A stretch of 64,000 nucleotides of DNA from Dyadobacter crusticola DSM 16708 (GTDB lineage: Bacteria; Bacteroidota; Bacteroidia; Cytophagales; Spirosomataceae): NCBI RefSeq assembly GCF_000701505.1, contig NZ_JNJB01000008.1, positions 248,001 to 312,000 on the forward strand, read 5' to 3'. The stretch's first letter is position 1; the number at the start of each line of letters is the position of its first letter. The notes under the pieces were generated by a model, which saw only the letters and a program-made list of their open reading frames with translations, was not told the DNA's origin and ran no database searches. Both the position numbers and the translations under genes were made by a program. Of the stretch, positions 40,556 through 48,968 are shown one piece after another.

Positions 40556-40619
40556 TCTTCGACTGCGCTCAGACTGACAATTGCCTTCGAGTATTGTCAG
40601 CCTGAGCGCAGTCGAAGAC
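40555..40619. repeat. Long inverted repeat made of the TGAGCGCAGTCGAAG element
   Basis: A near-perfect 26-base-pair stem (one A-C mismatch, 11-base loop) directly after the DUF4295 gene. Its outer arms are the element CTGAGCGCAGTCGAAG; the same element occurs alone at 44295-44312. It is a dispersed intergenic repeat and may also stabilise the rpmG transcript end. Confidence 0.8.
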
Positions 40620-40643
40620 CAGGCTTTAAACATCGAGTTACTA

Positions 40644-40665
40644 AAAAGTCCCTTTCGGGACTTTT
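40644..40665 (+). terminator. Terminator after rpmG-DUF4295
   Basis: AAAAGTCCC / GGGACTTTT with TTTC loop, then further T. Classic intrinsic terminator, about 90 bases after the DUF4295 stop. Confidence 0.88.
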
Positions 40666-40672
40666 TTTGTTT

Positions 40673-40680
40673 TATTTTTG
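40673..40680 (+). promoter_or_regulatory. TAnnTTTG box before ftsY
   Basis: TATTTTTG, 22 bases before the ftsY ATG, immediately behind the terminator. A TTG at the right distance is absent (the region is the terminator stem), so ftsY may have a weak promoter of its own. Confidence 0.4.
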
Positions 40681-40701
40681 ATCCATTAACATACTTGGAT
40701 T

Positions 40702-41664
40702 ATGAGTTTATTCGGCTTTTTTTCAAAGGAGAAAAAAGAAACACTAGATAAAGGCCTTGAAAAAACCAAAGACAGCTTCTTTGGCAAACTTTCACGCGCT
40801 ATTGTCGGCAAAACCACGATTGATGAAGATGTTCTCGATGAGCTGGAAGATATTCTGGTAAGTTCCGACGTAGGTGTTGAAACCACAGTGAAGGTGATCA
40901 AACGCATTGAAGAGCGCGTGGCGCGGGACAAATATGCAACTACGGCGGAGCTTGACAGCATTCTACGGGAAGAGATAGCAGCCTTGCTGACAGAGAATAA
41001 ATCCGTTGATATCAAAGACAGTTTTGAGACACAGCACCTGCCCAAACCCTACGTGATCATGGTGGTAGGTGTGAATGGGGTCGGTAAAACAACCACCATC
41101 GGAAAGCTCGCACACCAGTTTCACCAGCGCGGCCACAAAGTTGTTTTAGGCGCAGCAGATACATTTCGCGCCGCGGCAGTGGATCAGCTGAAACTTTGGG
41201 GGAAAAGGGTTGACGTACCCGTCATCGATCACGGTATGAATACCGATCCTTCTGCAGTTGCTTATGACGCATTAAAAAAGGGCGGGGAAATAGGCGCCGA
41301 TGTGATTATCATTGATACCGCAGGCCGCTTGCATACGAAAGTCAATCTCATGAACGAGCTTTCAAAGATCAAACGGGTAATGCAGAAAATCATCCCTGAC
41401 GCGCCGCATGAAGTTTTGCTCGTGCTGGACGGAAGTACCGGGCAGAATGCAGTAATCCAGGCACGCGAGTTTACCAAAGTCACTGAAATTACTGCCCTGG
41501 CAATTACCAAATTGGACGGAACAGCCAAAGGTGGCGTGGTAATCGGTATTTCAGACGAGTTTAAAATTCCGGTGAAGTACATTGGTGTCGGCGAGAAAAT
41601 GGATGATTTGCAGGTATTTGACAGAAGCGAATTCGTAGATTCTTTGTTTAAGAAAATTGGATAG
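40702..41664 (+). CDS. ftsY: Signal recognition particle receptor FtsY
   Basis: A 320-residue SRP-family GTPase that docks ribosomes carrying membrane proteins to the Sec translocon. The N domain (about 1-100) is short and lacks the acidic A domain of the E. coli protein. The G domain shows GVNGVGKTTTIGKLA, DTFRAAAVDQLKLW, IIDTAGRLHTK and ITKLDGTAKGG. The stop overlaps the start of the next gene by one base. Confidence 0.97.
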   Translation: MSLFGFFSKEKKETLDKGLEKTKDSFFGKLSRAIVGKTTIDEDVLDELEDILVSSDVGVETTVKVIKRIEERVARDKYATTAELDSILREEIAALLTENKSVDIKDSFETQHLPKPYVIMVVGVNGVGKTTTIGKLAHQFHQRGHKVVLGAADTFRAAAVDQLKLWGKRVDVPVIDHGMNTDPSAVAYDALKKGGEIGADVIIIDTAGRLHTKVNLMNELSKIKRVMQKIIPDAPHEVLLVLDGSTGQNAVIQAREFTKVTEITALAITKLDGTAKGGVVIGISDEFKIPVKYIGVGEKMDDLQVFDRSEFVDSLFKKIG

Positions 41665-42290
41665 TGACCAATTGGGAGACCTTTATTCTAGTAGTAATTG
41701 CGCTGGGCGGAAGTGCAGGGCCACTCTTGGCCGTGGTAATTATTGGAGCCCGCCAAAGCAATGAAATCTACAAAGTCCTGAAAGAGCCGCGGGCTTATAA
41801 AACTACAATCTCCTATTTCTTTTTAACCACCGACATCTTTTTCGCATACCTGTTCACCTTGATGGCAGGTTTTACCACTAAGACTCTGTTTAATCTGGAT
41901 GTTTATCCCTCAAACGGCGATTGGCGAGCATACCTGATGCTTTCTCTGCTGGTATTGACTATGCTTTTTTTCGCTGCCTGGATTCAGATTTTGTATATCA
42001 ATCACTGGAAGCATTCGAAAAAACTGATAATCACTTTTGAGCCTGCTACTAAAACAGTTTGGGTGGAGAAAGACGAACAAGAGTATGTCCTCAGAGAAGA
42101 TACCATTGAAAGCGTGGAATGTTATAGCAACCAGGGGTCGAAGTTTCTGTTTCAATACTATAAATTTAACCTGACCGGCAACGCCAGTTTTTACATCTCG
42201 GGTCAGGCTAAAGGTGTACCGGCAATCATGGAATACTTCAAGAAAATTCCGGTCAAACTTTACAGGCGCAGGTATCCGCTCATGCCCTGA
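41664..42290 (+). CDS. Membrane protein of unknown function, coupled to ftsY
   Basis: A 208-residue protein with three hydrophobic segments (about 7-29, 50-70, 88-112) followed by a soluble beta-rich tail (about 118-200, with WVEKDEQEYVLREDTIESVECYSN, PH-like in flavour). Start is GTG at 41664, overlapping the ftsY stop by one base (TAGTG), which suggests coupled translation. I do not recognise a named family. Position suggests a role at the membrane, but no function is assigned. Confidence 0.8.
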   Translation: MTNWETFILVVIALGGSAGPLLAVVIIGARQSNEIYKVLKEPRAYKTTISYFFLTTDIFFAYLFTLMAGFTTKTLFNLDVYPSNGDWRAYLMLSLLVLTMLFFAAWIQILYINHWKHSKKLIITFEPATKTVWVEKDEQEYVLREDTIESVECYSNQGSKFLFQYYKFNLTGNASFYISGQAKGVPAIMEYFKKIPVKLYRRRYPLMP

Positions 42291-42396
42291 CCTCGTATTC
42301 TGATATTTTTTCCCGAACTTTGCAGCCCATTTTGTAGTTCATAATCAACTACTTCGCTGGTGACAGCATCCATTCAATTTTCCATTCAAAAAGTAA

Positions 42397-42424
42397 ATAG
42401 CTAAAAGCTGACCGCTAATAGCTA
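42397..42424 (+). repeat. Period-7 repeat before rimO
   Basis: Four heptamers, ATAGCTA AAAGCTG ACCGCTA ATAGCTA, directly before the rimO start. They are variants of the inverse complement of the TAGCTGT array at 53401. Confidence 0.6.
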
Positions 42425-42430
42425 ATCCCA

Positions 42431-43741
42431 ATGAAAACCAAAGGAATAGTAAAAAACAAAGTCAACATCGTAACACTGGGTTGCTCCAAAAACCTGGTTG
42501 ACTCGGAAGTTTTGTATACGCAGCTCAAAGGAAACGGTTTTACCGTTGCCCACGAGTCGAAAAAAGATGATTCGCAGATTGTAGTAATCAATACTTGCGG
42601 ATTCATCGATAATGCCAAAGAAGAATCTATCAACACTATTTTACGCTATGCTGATGCGAAGGCGGCGGGAATGGTGGATAAAGTATATGTTACCGGCTGT
42701 TTGTCGCACCGCTACAAAGATGAACTTTCGGTAGAAATCCCGACTGTTGACGCCTGGTTCGGTACTAATGAACTGCCCCGATTGCTCAAAACGCTTAAAG
42801 CAGATTATAAACACGAGCTCGTTGGCGAGCGTTTGCTGACAACACCCACACACTACGCTTACCTGAAAATAGCAGAAGGCTGCGATCGTCCATGTAGTTT
42901 TTGTGCGATACCCATTATGCGCGGCGGCCACATTTCCCGTCCGATTGACGAGCTGGTAAAAGAAGCAAAGTCACTTGCAAAAAGAGGTACCAAGGAGCTG
43001 ATCCTCATCGCACAGGACCTGACTTACTATGGTCTGGATATTTACAAAAAAAGAAACCTTTCCGACCTGATTGCTCAGCTTTCGGATGTTGAAGGAATCG
43101 AATGGATCAGGTTGCAATATGCTTACCCGGCTGGCTTTCCAATGGACATTCTGGACATCATGAACGAGCGCAGTAACGTTTGCAAATACCTCGATATGCC
43201 GCTGCAAACGGGCTCAACAGAGATATTGAAGTCAATGCGGAGAGGAATTACACGCGAAAAAACAGAATCCCTGATTTATAGTATCCGCGACAAAGTGCCC
43301 GGAATCGCATTGCGTACTACATTGATCGTCGGTCACCCGGGAGAGACGGAATCTCTGTTCGATGAAACTTATGATTTTGTGGAGAAAATGCGTTTCGATC
43401 GTCTGGGCGCATTCCAGTATTCACATGAGGATAATACCCATTCATTTACAATGGAAGATGACGTTCCTTCCGAGATCAAACAAGAACGTGCCGACGCCAT
43501 TATGGAATTGCAGCAGGGTATCTCTTACGAATTGAACCAGAACAAAATTGGCAATACTTATAAAGTGCTGTTCGACCGGAAAGAAGGCGGGCATTTTATT
43601 GGCCGGACTGAATTTGATTCACCGGAAGTGGACAATGAAGTACTGGTACCAGCCAGTCAGTACGTGCGTTTAGGCGATTTTGCAAATGTAAAAATCAATG
43701 CAGCAGAAGAATTTGATTTGTACGGAGATATTGTTTCCTGA
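42431..43741 (+). CDS. rimO: Ribosomal protein S12 methylthiotransferase
   Basis: RimO is a radical-SAM enzyme that adds a methylthio group to an aspartate of ribosomal protein S12. The 436-residue protein has the N-terminal UPF0004 cluster cysteines Cys18, Cys56 and Cys90 (TLGCSKNLVDSE), the radical-SAM CX3CX2C Cys151/155/158 (GCDRPCSFCAIP), and a C-terminal TRAM domain (about 370-436). LGCSKN and the length identify RimO rather than MiaB. The ATG lies 6 bases after the heptamer block. Confidence 0.96.
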   Translation: MKTKGIVKNKVNIVTLGCSKNLVDSEVLYTQLKGNGFTVAHESKKDDSQIVVINTCGFIDNAKEESINTILRYADAKAAGMVDKVYVTGCLSHRYKDELSVEIPTVDAWFGTNELPRLLKTLKADYKHELVGERLLTTPTHYAYLKIAEGCDRPCSFCAIPIMRGGHISRPIDELVKEAKSLAKRGTKELILIAQDLTYYGLDIYKKRNLSDLIAQLSDVEGIEWIRLQYAYPAGFPMDILDIMNERSNVCKYLDMPLQTGSTEILKSMRRGITREKTESLIYSIRDKVPGIALRTTLIVGHPGETESLFDETYDFVEKMRFDRLGAFQYSHEDNTHSFTMEDDVPSEIKQERADAIMELQQGISYELNQNKIGNTYKVLFDRKEGGHFIGRTEFDSPEVDNEVLVPASQYVRLGDFANVKINAAEEFDLYGDIVS

Positions 43742-43809
43742 TTTTTTCGCCTTCTTCCTGTGTTTTTCGATTTGCCTTTTAGATTTTTGTAGAAATAATA
43801 ATTAAAGAA

Positions 43810-44286
43810 ATGTTACAAAGAATACAGACTGTTTTTTTAGCCATTACCATCGTAGGAATGGGTTTATTCCTAGCATTCCCGATCTGGAGTAAAATTGCAC
43901 TTTCAGGCGATGAAAGTGCCATATTGACTGCGACGAAACTGACGCACCAGGTAGATCCGGTGCAAGCAAACATTCAACCCGTATACTACCTGATCATTTT
44001 AGCGATTCTGGTGGCCGGTGTGGCTGCTTACGCCGTTTCTCAATATAAAAACCGCGTTTTACAATCTGCACTTTGCGCTGTGAACTCGATTCTGATGACA
44101 GTTATAATGGGACTTGTTATTTACTTCACTTTCTACAAAGCGGCTAAATTGTTTGATCCTGAATTGCCTGGCAAATACGATTTCGGCTTCTATGGACTCG
44201 TAGGCGCAATGCTCGCCAATGTTTTTGCAAATCGTTTTATCCGCAAAGACGAGCGTACAGTGCAGCAATCAAAGCGTTTCAGGTAG
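43810..44286 (+). CDS. DUF4293 membrane protein
   Basis: A 158-residue Bacteroidota membrane protein with four hydrophobic segments (ending with FGFYGLVGAMLANVFANRF) and the DUF4293 start MLQRIQTVFLAITIVGMG. A short basic tail FIRKDERTV follows. Function is unknown. It is convergent with kdsD; the 43-base gap contains one copy of the TGAGCGCAGTCGAAG element. Confidence 0.88.
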   Translation: MLQRIQTVFLAITIVGMGLFLAFPIWSKIALSGDESAILTATKLTHQVDPVQANIQPVYYLIILAILVAGVAAYAVSQYKNRVLQSALCAVNSILMTVIMGLVIYFTFYKAAKLFDPELPGKYDFGFYGLVGAMLANVFANRFIRKDERTVQQSKRFR

Positions 44287-44294
44287 ACCTTTTG

Positions 44295-44312
44295 TCACCC
44301 TGAGCGCAGTCG
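44295..44312 (+). repeat. Single copy of the CCTGAGCGCAGTCGAAG element
   Basis: This 17-base sequence is identical to one arm of the hairpin at 40555-40619, 3.7 kb away, and here sits between convergent genes. Confidence 0.7.
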
Positions 44313-44329
44313 AAGGGCAGGTACAACAA

Positions 44330-45304
44330 TCAAACCAATCCTTCGCGCAGCAGATCATGCAGGTGGACGAACCCGAGTACTTCATTGTTTTCGACCACAA
44401 TTACCTGGGTGATACTCCGGGACTGCATGATTTCCAGCGCATTCACAGCGTACTCATCCGGTGAAACAGTCACGGGAGTGGCTGTCATAATATCACTTGC
44501 TTTGAGGTCAAGCAGCTCTGTGCCTTTGTGCTCTTTGAGCATTCGGCGCAAATCGCCGTCGGTGATAATCCCAGCCATTTGATTTTCAGCTTTCACTACC
44601 GCCGTAGCGCCCAGCCTTTTTGAAGTCATTTCGAGGATAACTTCCTGCAAAGAAGCCTTTTCAGCAACCTTGGGCATTGCATTGTGCGGGTATATGTCGC
44701 ATACTTTCAGGTAAAGTCGCTTGCCTAATGCGCCTCCGGGGTGGTATTTGGCAAAATCGTCGTGTGTAAATCCCCTCGCTTCAAGTAAACAAATCGCCAA
44801 TGCGTCTCCAAGCGCCATCGTGACAGAGGTACTTGTAGTAGGTGCCAGGTTCAACGGGTCGGCTTCTTTCGCTGCGTATGCATTTAGAACGAAATCGGCA
44901 TTTCGGGCGAGATAAGAATCTCTGTTGCTGACCATTGCAATCATTTTTACACCCGTTCTTTTTACAAGCGGAACCAACACTTTAATCTCCGGCGTATCCC
45001 CGCTTTTTGATATTACAAGCACGGTATCATTATCCTGGATCATACCCAGATCTCCGTGAATCGCATCGGCAGCGTGCATGAACAAAGCGGGCGTTCCCGT
45101 TGAGTTTAAAGTAGCTACGATTTTCTGCCCTACAATTGCGCTCTTGCCTATTCCTGAAATCACGACACGCCCTCCCGAATTTAAAATAGCATATACGCAG
45201 CTTTCAAATTCATCATCAATCAGTTCAATAATTGTATACAAAGCTTCTGCCTCTTGCCGTATTACTTCTTTTGCTATTGACTGGATATTTTTTATTAATT
45301 TCAA
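44330..45304 (-). CDS. kdsD: Arabinose-5-phosphate isomerase (KpsF/GutQ/KdsD family)
   Basis: A 324-residue isomerase that converts ribulose-5-phosphate to arabinose-5-phosphate, the precursor of KDO in LPS. The N-terminal SIS domain shows VVISGIGKSAIVGQKIVATL, HAADAIHGDLGMIQ and VISKSGDTPEI; two C-terminal CBS domains follow (AVVKAENQMAGIITDGDLRRM and a second near the end). A TATCTTTG box lies upstream at 45356-45363. Divergent from recQ. Confidence 0.95.
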   Translation of the reverse strand: MKLIKNIQSIAKEVIRQEAEALYTIIELIDDEFESCVYAILNSGGRVVISGIGKSAIVGQKIVATLNSTGTPALFMHAADAIHGDLGMIQDNDTVLVISKSGDTPEIKVLVPLVKRTGVKMIAMVSNRDSYLARNADFVLNAYAAKEADPLNLAPTTSTSVTMALGDALAICLLEARGFTHDDFAKYHPGGALGKRLYLKVCDIYPHNAMPKVAEKASLQEVILEMTSKRLGATAVVKAENQMAGIITDGDLRRMLKEHKGTELLDLKASDIMTATPVTVSPDEYAVNALEIMQSRSITQVIVVENNEVLGFVHLHDLLREGLV

Positions 45305-45355
45305 ATCTGAAACACAGTTTAAAGGGAATACAATTGTGGATATTCAATTCAAAAA

Positions 45356-45363
45356 CAAAGATA
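45356..45363 (-). promoter_or_regulatory. TAnnTTTG box before kdsD
   Basis: TATCTTTG on the minus strand, about 52 bases upstream of the kdsD ATG, in the recQ-kdsD gap. The -33 partner is imperfect (no TTG at 19 bases). Confidence 0.45.
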
Positions 45364-45397
45364 TAGAAGTTTGGAATAACCATTTTGTTAACAGAGT

Positions 45398-47611
45398 ATG
45401 GTAAAGCAGGTTGATCATGTCGTACTAGACACGTTAAAAGAAAAACTCAAAGAAATATTTGGATATAGTCAGTTCCGGGGAGACCAAGAGGTAATTATTC
45501 AAAACATACTTCTTGGCAAAAATACATTCGTTATTATGCCTACCGGAGCAGGCAAATCTCTTTGCTATCAACTACCTGCCCTGGTCAGCGATGGACTGAC
45601 GATTGTTATTTCACCTCTTATTGCATTGATGAAAAATCAGGTCGACCAGCTTACCGCGTTCGGCATTAATGCACAGTTTTTGAATTCCACCTTGACAAAG
45701 GCTGAAATGACGCGCGTGAAAACAGACGCGCTCGATGGAAGCCTCAAACTGCTTTATATTGCCCCTGAATCGCTGACCAAAGAAGATAATCTTGATTTCC
45801 TGAAAAGGGTGAAAATATCCTTTGTTGCGATTGATGAGGCACATTGTATCTCCGAATGGGGCCACGATTTCAGACCTGAATACCGCCGGATTTACGGCAT
45901 TATCGAAAATATCGGCCAGCTTCCCATTATTGCATTAACCGCAACTGCCACCCCGAAAGTGCAGCAGGATATCCGGAAAAACCTGCAAATGGAAGAGGCA
46001 GAAACCTTTAAATCTTCATTCAACAGAAAGAACCTTTACTACGAAATACGCCCGAAAAAGGACGTCAAAAAGCAGCTGATCCGGTATATCCGCAACAATA
46101 AAGGCAAATCTGGTATTGTGTATTGCCTGAGCCGTAAAACCGTTGAAGAGGTAGCAGAGTTGCTGAATGTAAACGACGTACGTGCATTACCGTACCACGC
46201 CGGGCTCGACAGTAATACCAGAATGGCAAACCAGGACGCATTTCTGAATGAAGAATGCGATGTGATTGTGGCTACGATTGCTTTTGGAATGGGGATCGAT
46301 AAGCCGGACGTTCGTTTTGTGATCCACTACGACGTGCCCAAATCACTGGAAGGTTATTACCAGGAAACCGGACGCGCAGGTCGCGATGGATTGGAAGGTA
46401 ACTGCCTGATGTTCTACAGCTACGAAGACATTCAGAAGCTCGAAAAGTTTAACAAAGACAAAACCGTTACCGAGCGGGATAATGCGCGCCATTTGCTGAA
46501 TGAAATGGTAGCTTACTCTACACTCGGTGTTTGCCGCAGGCGCCAGCTGCTCAGCTATTTTGGTGAGTACCTCGAAAAAGACTGCGGGTTCTGCGACAAC
46601 TGTGTTAAGCCGACTGAAAAGACCAAGGTTCAGGAAGATATAATCCTTGTTTTAAAAGCTGTGTCACAAACCGAGCAGCGCTTTGACTGTGAACATATTG
46701 CAGATCTTCTGACAGCTACTGAAAACCAGTACGTGAAAAGTTATGAGCACGATCAGCTGGAAGTTTATGGAAAAGGTCTGGAACTGAATGAATCCCGCGA
46801 ATACTGGATATCAACGATCCGCCAGCTTGTTATTTTCAATTACCTTGAAAAAGACGTTGAAAACTATGGCGTGATCCGGCTGAGTGCAAAAGGAGCAAAT
46901 TATCTGAATGATCCTTACCAGGTTACTTTACATAAAGACCATAATTTCGAGGAAGAAGAGGTCAAACCGGAAGACGACGACAAAGAAGCCGCCACTACCG
47001 GGGGAAGCGCCCACGCGTATGACGAAGCTTTGCTTGGAATGCTCAAAGCACTTCGCAAGAAGGTAGCCAAAGAGAAAAACCTGCCTCCCTACGTTATTTT
47101 CCAGGATCCGTCTCTGGAAGAAATGGCGACTACTTATCCTACTACCCAGCAGGAAATGGCGCAGATTAATGGCGTTGGAATGGGGAAAGTGCAGAAGTTT
47201 GGCCGGCAGTTTATTGATCTGATCACAAGATATGTTGAGGAGAATGAGATCGAAACTGCGAAAGATGTGGTTATTAAGTCGACTGTAAACAAGTCGAAGA
47301 TCAAGATTTTCATCATTCAACAGGTTGACCGTAAAGTAAGTCTGGATGAAATCGCCGAAGTGAAAGACCTGGAACTGGCGGATGTGATCGAAGAAGTTGA
47401 ACATATTTGCTACTCGGGAACGAAGCTGAACCTGGATTACTATATCAATCAGGTGATCGATCGCGAAAGGCAACAGGATATATATGATTATTTTATGACG
47501 GCCGAAACTGATAACATTGCCGTTGCGCTCGACGAATTTGCAAACGACGAAATCAGTGAGGAAGAATTGAGGCTGATGCGTATTAAGTTCTTGTCAGAGC
47601 TGGCTAATTAA
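45398..47611 (+). CDS. recQ: ATP-dependent DNA helicase RecQ
   Basis: A 737-residue 3'-5' DNA helicase of recombination and repair. Walker A is MPTGAGKSLCYQLPAL (about 48-54), DEAH box is AIDEAHCISEWGHDFRPEY (about 146-149). The zinc site is present as CRRRQLLSYFGE and DCGFCDNC, followed by a winged-helix RQC part and an HRDC domain near residues 545-620. A C-terminal extension beyond HRDC, rich in acidic residues, is typical of Bacteroidota RecQ. The gene starts a plus-strand run: purD follows by 52 bases and the PSP1 gene by 15 more. Confidence 0.96.
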   Translation: MVKQVDHVVLDTLKEKLKEIFGYSQFRGDQEVIIQNILLGKNTFVIMPTGAGKSLCYQLPALVSDGLTIVISPLIALMKNQVDQLTAFGINAQFLNSTLTKAEMTRVKTDALDGSLKLLYIAPESLTKEDNLDFLKRVKISFVAIDEAHCISEWGHDFRPEYRRIYGIIENIGQLPIIALTATATPKVQQDIRKNLQMEEAETFKSSFNRKNLYYEIRPKKDVKKQLIRYIRNNKGKSGIVYCLSRKTVEEVAELLNVNDVRALPYHAGLDSNTRMANQDAFLNEECDVIVATIAFGMGIDKPDVRFVIHYDVPKSLEGYYQETGRAGRDGLEGNCLMFYSYEDIQKLEKFNKDKTVTERDNARHLLNEMVAYSTLGVCRRRQLLSYFGEYLEKDCGFCDNCVKPTEKTKVQEDIILVLKAVSQTEQRFDCEHIADLLTATENQYVKSYEHDQLEVYGKGLELNESREYWISTIRQLVIFNYLEKDVENYGVIRLSAKGANYLNDPYQVTLHKDHNFEEEEVKPEDDDKEAATTGGSAHAYDEALLGMLKALRKKVAKEKNLPPYVIFQDPSLEEMATTYPTTQQEMAQINGVGMGKVQKFGRQFIDLITRYVEENEIETAKDVVIKSTVNKSKIKIFIIQQVDRKVSLDEIAEVKDLELADVIEEVEHICYSGTKLNLDYYINQVIDRERQQDIYDYFMTAETDNIAVALDEFANDEISEEELRLMRIKFLSELAN

Positions 47612-47663
47612 GCACTGGTGAAACGATCCGTACCAACCAACAATTGATTTTTTTAACCAACTT

Positions 47664-48953
47664 ATGAACATACTTATATTGGGATCCGGCGGGAGAGAAC
47701 ACGCTTTTGCCTGGAAAATCTCCCAAAGCCCTCTTTGTGACAGCTTGTTTGTAGCGCCCGGAAACGCCGGTACGGCAAGTGTAGCAACGAACCTCTCTAT
47801 CTCTTACAATGATTTTGATGCAATCGCCGATGCAGTGATCGGACATAAGATCGAGCTCGTGATCGTAGGCCCGGAAGAGCCGCTCGTGAATGGGATTGTC
47901 GATTATTTTGAATCAAAAGAAACACTGGCGCACGTGAAGATCATCGGTCCGAACAAAGCGGGCGCACAGCTGGAAGGCAGCAAGGATTTTTCCAAAACAT
48001 TTATGCAGAAATACGGAATTCCAACCGCTTCTTCCAGAACTTTCACTGCGGAGACACTTGAAATTGGTTTGGAATACCTGGAAGCACACCCGCTGCCGAT
48101 TGTATTGAAAGCTGACGGACTGGCTGCCGGAAAAGGTGTTATCATTGCCGAGAAATTTGCCGAAGCAGAAACTGCTTTCAGGGAAATGCTTTTGGATAAA
48201 AAATTCGGCGACGCTGGCAATAAAGTAGTTGTTGAGCAATTTTTAAAAGGAATTGAGCTTTCCGTTTTTGTGTTGACAGACGGAGAGCATTACAAAATAT
48301 TACCTGAGGCAAAAGATTACAAACGCATTGGCGAAAACGATACAGGCCTGAACACCGGCGGAATGGGCGCAGTATCACCGGTAACTTTCGCCGACGCGAA
48401 TTTTCTCAGAAAAGTTGATGAAAAAGTGGTCAAACCGACGCTTAATGGGCTAAAAAGCGAAGGCATCAAATATGTCGGTTTTATTTTCATTGGATTAATG
48501 AATATAAAAGGCGAACCTTACGTGATTGAATACAATGTCCGTATGGGTGACCCTGAGACAGAAGTGGTCATTCCGCGGATCCAATCGGACCTGGCTATGT
48601 TAATGGCCTCGACAGCAAAAGGAACGCTGAATGATTTTGAAATACAAATATCACCGCAGGTAGCAGTGACAACAGTTGTTGTTTCCGGCGGATATCCTGG
48701 TGATTACGAAAAAGGAAAGGTGATTACCGGAAGTGAAAAAGTAGAAGACGTATACTTATACCATGCTGGCACTACTTTTAATGCAGATGCTGAAATTGTG
48801 ACGAATGGAGGCAGGGTTATGGCATTGACCGGCCTGGCCAATTCACTCGAAAATGCGGTACATAAATCGCAGCGTGCAGCGCAGGTTGTACAGTTCGAAG
48901 GAAAATATTTCCGTCACGATATAGGTGTTGATTTAATACGTTATAACGATTGA
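47664..48953 (+). CDS. purD: Phosphoribosylamine-glycine ligase
   Basis: PurD makes GAR in de novo purine synthesis. The 429-residue protein shows MNILILGSGGREHAFAWKI, GPEEPLVNGIVDYF, the ATP-grasp region VLKADGLAAGKGVIIAE, RIGENDTGLNTGGMGA and EYNVRMGDPETEVV. Length and start are standard. It lies between recQ and the RicT-like gene with short gaps; no other pur gene is here. Confidence 0.97.
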   Translation: MNILILGSGGREHAFAWKISQSPLCDSLFVAPGNAGTASVATNLSISYNDFDAIADAVIGHKIELVIVGPEEPLVNGIVDYFESKETLAHVKIIGPNKAGAQLEGSKDFSKTFMQKYGIPTASSRTFTAETLEIGLEYLEAHPLPIVLKADGLAAGKGVIIAEKFAEAETAFREMLLDKKFGDAGNKVVVEQFLKGIELSVFVLTDGEHYKILPEAKDYKRIGENDTGLNTGGMGAVSPVTFADANFLRKVDEKVVKPTLNGLKSEGIKYVGFIFIGLMNIKGEPYVIEYNVRMGDPETEVVIPRIQSDLAMLMASTAKGTLNDFEIQISPQVAVTTVVVSGGYPGDYEKGKVITGSEKVEDVYLYHAGTTFNADAEIVTNGGRVMALTGLANSLENAVHKSQRAAQVVQFEGKYFRHDIGVDLIRYND

Positions 48954-48955
48954 TG

Positions 48956-48963
48956 AGGAGGAG
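48956..48963 (+). promoter_or_regulatory. Strong Shine-Dalgarno sequence before the RicT-like gene
   Basis: AGGAGGAG ends 5 bases before the ATG at 48969. Perfect Shine-Dalgarno sites are rare in Bacteroidota, because the anti-SD end of 16S rRNA is sequestered on the ribosome. It fixes the start, and the purD stop at 48951-48953 is just before it. Confidence 0.8.
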
Positions 48964-48968
48964 TAACT

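Noticed and set aside
47134-47473. Minus-strand frames within recQ
   Set aside because: They overlap the conserved HRDC region and have no features of their own.
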